8,644 nucleotides of DNA from Actinomycetes bacterium (GTDB lineage: Bacteria > Actinomycetota > Actinomycetes > Actinomycetales > Dermatophilaceae), in assembly GCA_023451855.1 (NCBI GenBank), contig JAEXXY010000531.1:1-8644 (forward strand), written 5' to 3'. The stretch's first letter is position 1; each line of letters starts with the position of its first letter. A program made the position numbers and the translations under genes. Shown piece by piece: positions 5,940 to 8,644 of this stretch. Under the pieces are notes generated by a model, which did not search any database, was not told the origin of the DNA, and was given only the letters and a program-made list of their open reading frames with translations.

Positions 5940-5984
5940 GGTTCTTCGTGTTCTTCGGGTTCGTCCGGTTGGTCTGGTTGGTCC
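5940..5984. repeat. Degenerate 9-bp tandem repeat, five units
   Basis: Five consecutive 9-bp units follow the plus-strand pattern gGTTSKTCs: ggttcttcg, tgttcttcg, ggttcgtcc, ggttggtct, ggttggtcc. The array lies 95 to 140 bp upstream of the DUF4429 start. Read on the minus strand in one frame it spells DQP-DQP-DEP-EEH-EEP. That suggests a codon-phased origin, though no supported gene uses that frame here. The rest of the 293-bp spacer has no gene. Confidence 0.6.
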
Positions 5985-6113
5985 GGGCGGACGCGGGCCA
6001 TCATGCCAGCCGAGCAGTTGCCTGCGGGGTGATTCGCGCTCCGGCACGGGCCGTGGGCGGGACGGCCGGACACCGGCGCTGCCAGCGCTGCGCCTGCTGC
6101 GGGTTCCTACAGA

Positions 6114-6125
6114 GCCCGGCCGGGC
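6114..6125 (-). terminator. 12-bp palindrome directly after the GH13 stop codon (weak terminator candidate)
   Basis: The sequence gcccggccgggc begins 12 nt beyond the TGA of the GH13 gene. It can fold only as a 4-bp stem with a 4-nt loop. A second small inverted repeat, gcgct-gcc-agcgc (6076-6088), follows further downstream. Neither has a T-run, so termination here is only possible. Confidence 0.3.
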
Positions 6126-6137
6126 GTTCGGCGCCTT

Positions 6138-8480
6138 TCAGTTCGTCGTGAAGAGGATGAACCGACCATTGTGACCGGGCATCTCCACCGTGAGGGAGCG
6201 CAGGTCATCGACCGCCCCGAGGTCATCACCGGTCAGGGCGTCCCGGGCTGTCCAGCCGGGCTCAATGTGTTCGCTGCTGAGGCGGGCGCTCACGTGCTCG
6301 CGGGCGAAGTTGAGCACGGTCGCCTGCTTGGCCACCGCCGTGTGCGGCGCGTCCGGGTCCCGGGCACCGTCGTGAACCATAACGAGCAGGCCCGGGTGGC
6401 TCACTGCGGGAACGTCGACCTGGGTCGCGGTCGCGATCCCGGAGGCCTCCCGAACAGCGAGCATCGCCGCGAGGCGTGAGGCGAACGAAGCCGGGTTGGC
6501 CAGCTGCTCGGGCAGGCTCCCGTAGAGGGCCAGCCCGCGCGGCATCCCGGAGCTGGACGTGTCCGCGTCCGGCTGCCAGCCCATCAGGTCGTACGCGCCG
6601 CGGTGCAGCCAGCGGGTGTCACCAGTGGCGAGCAGGTGCCCGATCTCGGCCCGGTCCACCGGCAGCATGCCGGTCAGGTCCCACCCGGACAGGGCGAACA
6701 CGCCCGGCTGCAGCGCGTTGAACATCGCCAGAAGCAGGTGCGCCTGCCGGATGTCCTCAATGTCGGCGTCGGTGAGCTTGGCCAGGTCCCGGTGCCCGAG
6801 CGCGGCCGCGATGACGCTCGCGGTCGTCGAGGCGATCCCGTTGGTGGTGAAGACCGCGTTGTACGGGGCGGCCTCGCCGGTGAGCGCGTTGCTCAGCTCG
6901 GCGCGGATGTGCGTGGCCAGCGCGGCGCCGGTGACCTCGACGCCCTGGTAGGGGAAGCAGTCGTCCTTGTGGACGGCCTCGAAGTGGACGAGCTCGTAGG
7001 TGAGCTCGTCATGGTTCTGCAGCGCGTGCACGAGCGAGATCGGCGGCACCCCGCTGGTCAGAGAGATGTTGAGGGTGAGCCAGAGGAACTCAGTGTTCCC
7101 GGTTGCGAGCGCGTGGTGGTAGGCGGGCCGGTTCACGAAGTCGTAGGACAGGTCGGCGCCGGCCTCGGCGGTGATGCGGATGTCGTCGACGGACAGGTTC
7201 AGCTCCTGGAAGGTGAACCCGCCGACCTTACGCACCATGGACCCGATGAGCTGGTTCGCCGCCTCCGAGAGCGGGTGCCCTTCGGACCAGGCCGGCATGC
7301 CCTCGGCGGACTTCTCCACGCCGAGGAACCCGTTGGCGTCCAGGCGCAGGCCGCCGGTGCCGAGGTCACCGAGGGAGTGCAGCGCGTCACCGATGACCAG
7401 GCGCATCCCGGCGAAGGACGGGTCGAGCCAGTTGATCGACGGCTGGCCCTCCTTGAAGTAGTGCAGGTACACCCAGCGGCGGGTCACCCCGTCGGGCCCG
7501 GTGACCTCTCGGGTCGCGGACCAGTTCGTCTCCTTGATGCCGGGCTGGTGGAAGATGACCCGCTGGAGCCGGCCGATGATGTACCCGGCGCGCTCGAGGG
7601 CGTCCTCGGCGGCAATGTCGAGGTTGGCGGAGTCGCGTCCGGGACGCACGTCGGGAAGCAGATGCCAGTCCTCGGGGCGGACCTCGACCATGTGGTAGAT
7701 GCCGGGGTAGTCGCCGACGTTCAATTCGGCGAGGCGGAAGTCGGCGCCCTTGCCGGTGTGCCCGGGCACGATGTCGTCGATGATGACGCCGCCGTGGTCG
7801 GTGGCGACCTCGCACATGCGGCGGAACTCGTCCTCGGTGCCGAACGCGGAGTCGATGTGGGTGCTGACCCGGTCGAAGTGCCCGTCAACGCTCGGGGTCG
7901 GGTCCCACCCGCTCAAGCCGCCGGCGCGCTTCACGGGCCCGGTGTGCAGGGCGCGGATCCCGATGCGAGCGAACGCCTCCCACAGGTCCGGGTCGGCCAG
8001 TGTCGCCAGGAACGAGGACCCGTTCTTGGTCATCATCGAGATCGGGTACGCGGTGAACCACACCGGCGCGGACTCGACGGCGGTGACGGCGGCCGGGCGC
8101 GCGTACGGGTTCTGCCACATGCTGCCCTGGCCGGTGAACTGGGCCGCGATCGTCTTCGCGTCCTGCAGCATCGACTCGCCGACGAGCCAGTCGACGTAGG
8201 CCGGGTTGGTCCCGACGGGCTCCCCGACGCGCTCGCGAGCAGTCGGCCCGCCCTGCTGGCGCAGCCGAGCCCGAGGACGCAGCGCCCGCGGGCGGGCCGC
8301 GTAGAACTGCTCGTCGTAGCTGATCTCGCTCGGCTCATGCTCGACGGGAGCCTCACCGGTTTCCGGCCGGCCAGGGTCGGGGTGCGTCGTTGCGCTCCCG
8401 TGAGTGGCGCTGCCGTCCTGGAGGGGGTCGCCGCCGGAGGTGGGTGCTGCGTCGGGGGTGAGCTTCTCCATGGGCACCAT
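6138..8480 (-). CDS. GH13 alpha-amylase-family enzyme, divergent trehalose synthase-like
   Basis: This is a 780-aa protein with no signal peptide, so cytoplasmic. The GH13 barrel has all four conserved regions: I, IIDDIVPGHTG (233-243); II, GGLRLDANGF with nucleophile Asp381 and Arg379; III, TFQELNLS with acid/base Glu426; IV, LQNHDELTYELV with His490-Asp491. The NHDELT..E signature resembles trehalose synthase/maltose glucosyltransferase (TreS, GH13_16), but the N-terminal half of the barrel is unusual. The usual TreS opening is replaced by PVWFTAYPISMMTKNG, and the enzyme is longer than TreS (about 600 aa). Residues 1-90 are Gly/Pro/Asp-rich and probably disordered, and the last 100 look like the C-terminal beta domain. 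Substrate could be maltose/trehalose, an alpha-glucan or another alpha-glucoside; I cannot decide. The start is uncertain: ATG 8480 or 8471, with no Shine-Dalgarno. The frame stays open to the window edge (TTG at 8549), but codons upstream of 8480 lose G/C third-position bias. No maltokinase or GlgE neighbour is visible. Confidence 0.9.
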   Translation of the reverse strand: MVPMEKLTPDAAPTSGGDPLQDGSATHGSATTHPDPGRPETGEAPVEHEPSEISYDEQFYAARPRALRPRARLRQQGGPTARERVGEPVGTNPAYVDWLVGESMLQDAKTIAAQFTGQGSMWQNPYARPAAVTAVESAPVWFTAYPISMMTKNGSSFLATLADPDLWEAFARIGIRALHTGPVKRAGGLSGWDPTPSVDGHFDRVSTHIDSAFGTEDEFRRMCEVATDHGGVIIDDIVPGHTGKGADFRLAELNVGDYPGIYHMVEVRPEDWHLLPDVRPGRDSANLDIAAEDALERAGYIIGRLQRVIFHQPGIKETNWSATREVTGPDGVTRRWVYLHYFKEGQPSINWLDPSFAGMRLVIGDALHSLGDLGTGGLRLDANGFLGVEKSAEGMPAWSEGHPLSEAANQLIGSMVRKVGGFTFQELNLSVDDIRITAEAGADLSYDFVNRPAYHHALATGNTEFLWLTLNISLTSGVPPISLVHALQNHDELTYELVHFEAVHKDDCFPYQGVEVTGAALATHIRAELSNALTGEAAPYNAVFTTNGIASTTASVIAAALGHRDLAKLTDADIEDIRQAHLLLAMFNALQPGVFALSGWDLTGMLPVDRAEIGHLLATGDTRWLHRGAYDLMGWQPDADTSSSGMPRGLALYGSLPEQLANPASFASRLAAMLAVREASGIATATQVDVPAVSHPGLLVMVHDGARDPDAPHTAVAKQATVLNFAREHVSARLSSEHIEPGWTARDALTGDDLGAVDDLRSLTVEMPGHNGRFILFTTN

Positions 8481-8520
8481 CAAAGCAAAATGTCGAGCGT
8501 CACCGATGGGCGCCGGCGCC

Positions 8521-8546
8521 GCAGACGCATACTGAGAGACGTCTGC
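8521..8546 (-). promoter_or_regulatory. Inverted repeat upstream of the GH13 gene (candidate operator)
   Basis: The exact 7-bp arms gcagacg (8521-8527) and cgtctgc (8540-8546) flank a 12-bp spacer. The right arm overlaps the 8-bp palindrome agacgtct (8537-8544). It lies 40 bp before ATG 8480, a good distance for a LacI- or TetR-type operator on a sugar-enzyme gene, although the regulator is not in the window. No clear -35/-10 pair is visible. The remaining bases to 8644 show nothing further that I can support. Confidence 0.45.
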
Positions 8547-8644
8547 CAAGGCGCAGCGTTCGCATCGGCTGGTAAAGGTCAGGCGCGCCCAAGAGGTTCC
8601 CGGCTCAGGCTGTGGCGCTCGCGCTGGACCGCGCGGGCACGCCG

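Noticed and set aside
4931..6073. 380-codon minus-strand frame overlapping the DUF4429 gene, starting in the 9-bp repeat region
   Set aside because: The translation is Arg/Pro/His-rich and is the frame-shifted image of the DUF4429 gene. Only the repeat-derived DQP-DQP-DEP part is notable, and it is reported as a repeat.
8579..8644. Possible C-terminal end of a minus-strand gene stopping at 8579
   Set aside because: Only 21 Arg-rich codons are visible and another frame is equally open. This is too little to call a gene at the window edge.

Overview
The window comes from a high-GC genome with strong G/C preference at third codon positions. The gene families point to an actinobacterium (Actinomycetota): a soluble Hanks-type Ser/Thr kinase, a stand-alone LON-substrate-binding protein, a TerD-nuclease fusion, a DUF4429/SHOCT protein and a TreS-like GH13 enzyme. 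Genus cannot be fixed from the sequence alone. No tRNA, rRNA, CRISPR array, transposase or integrase was seen.

Layout. (1) 2-73 is the C-terminal tail of a plus-strand protein, probably membrane-embedded, cut by the window edge. (2) 91-744 (minus) is a LON-N-domain protein and 800-1738 (minus) a cytoplasmic Ser/Thr kinase. They are 55 bp apart and probably co-transcribed, kinase first. (3) 1739-2380 is a 642-bp divergent intergenic region with no convincing gene but many dyads, including two related 27-bp elements exactly 51 bp apart. (4) 2381-4648 (plus) is a 755-aa fusion: a TerD domain, an acidic-to-basic linker, a PD-(D/E)XK nuclease-like domain and a C-terminal region I do not recognise. 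(5) 4891-5844 (minus) is a 317-aa DUF4429 / PH-like / SHOCT protein, convergent with the fusion gene. (6) 5845-6137 is a 293-bp spacer with a strong GC hairpin and a degenerate 9-bp x 5 tandem repeat. (7) 6138-8480 (minus) is a 780-aa GH13 alpha-glucan enzyme related to trehalose synthase, with the catalytic triad intact. (8) 8481-8644 holds a dyad upstream of the GH13 gene and runs off the window.

How the genes may work together. The kinase/LON pair looks like ordinary chromosomal background. The 2381-8480 block looks more accessory. TerD-family proteins belong to the Ter stress-response network (calcium binding, tellurite, phage and toxin resistance). Joining TerD to an apparently complete nuclease core suggests a stress- or calcium-gated DNA-acting protein, possibly a defence effector. 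The DUF4429/SHOCT protein may be a membrane-surface or oligomeric adaptor, and the GH13 enzyme may act on maltose, trehalose or glucan during stress. That the three form one system is inference from neighbourhood only: the fusion gene is on the opposite strand, and no shared operon links it to the other two.
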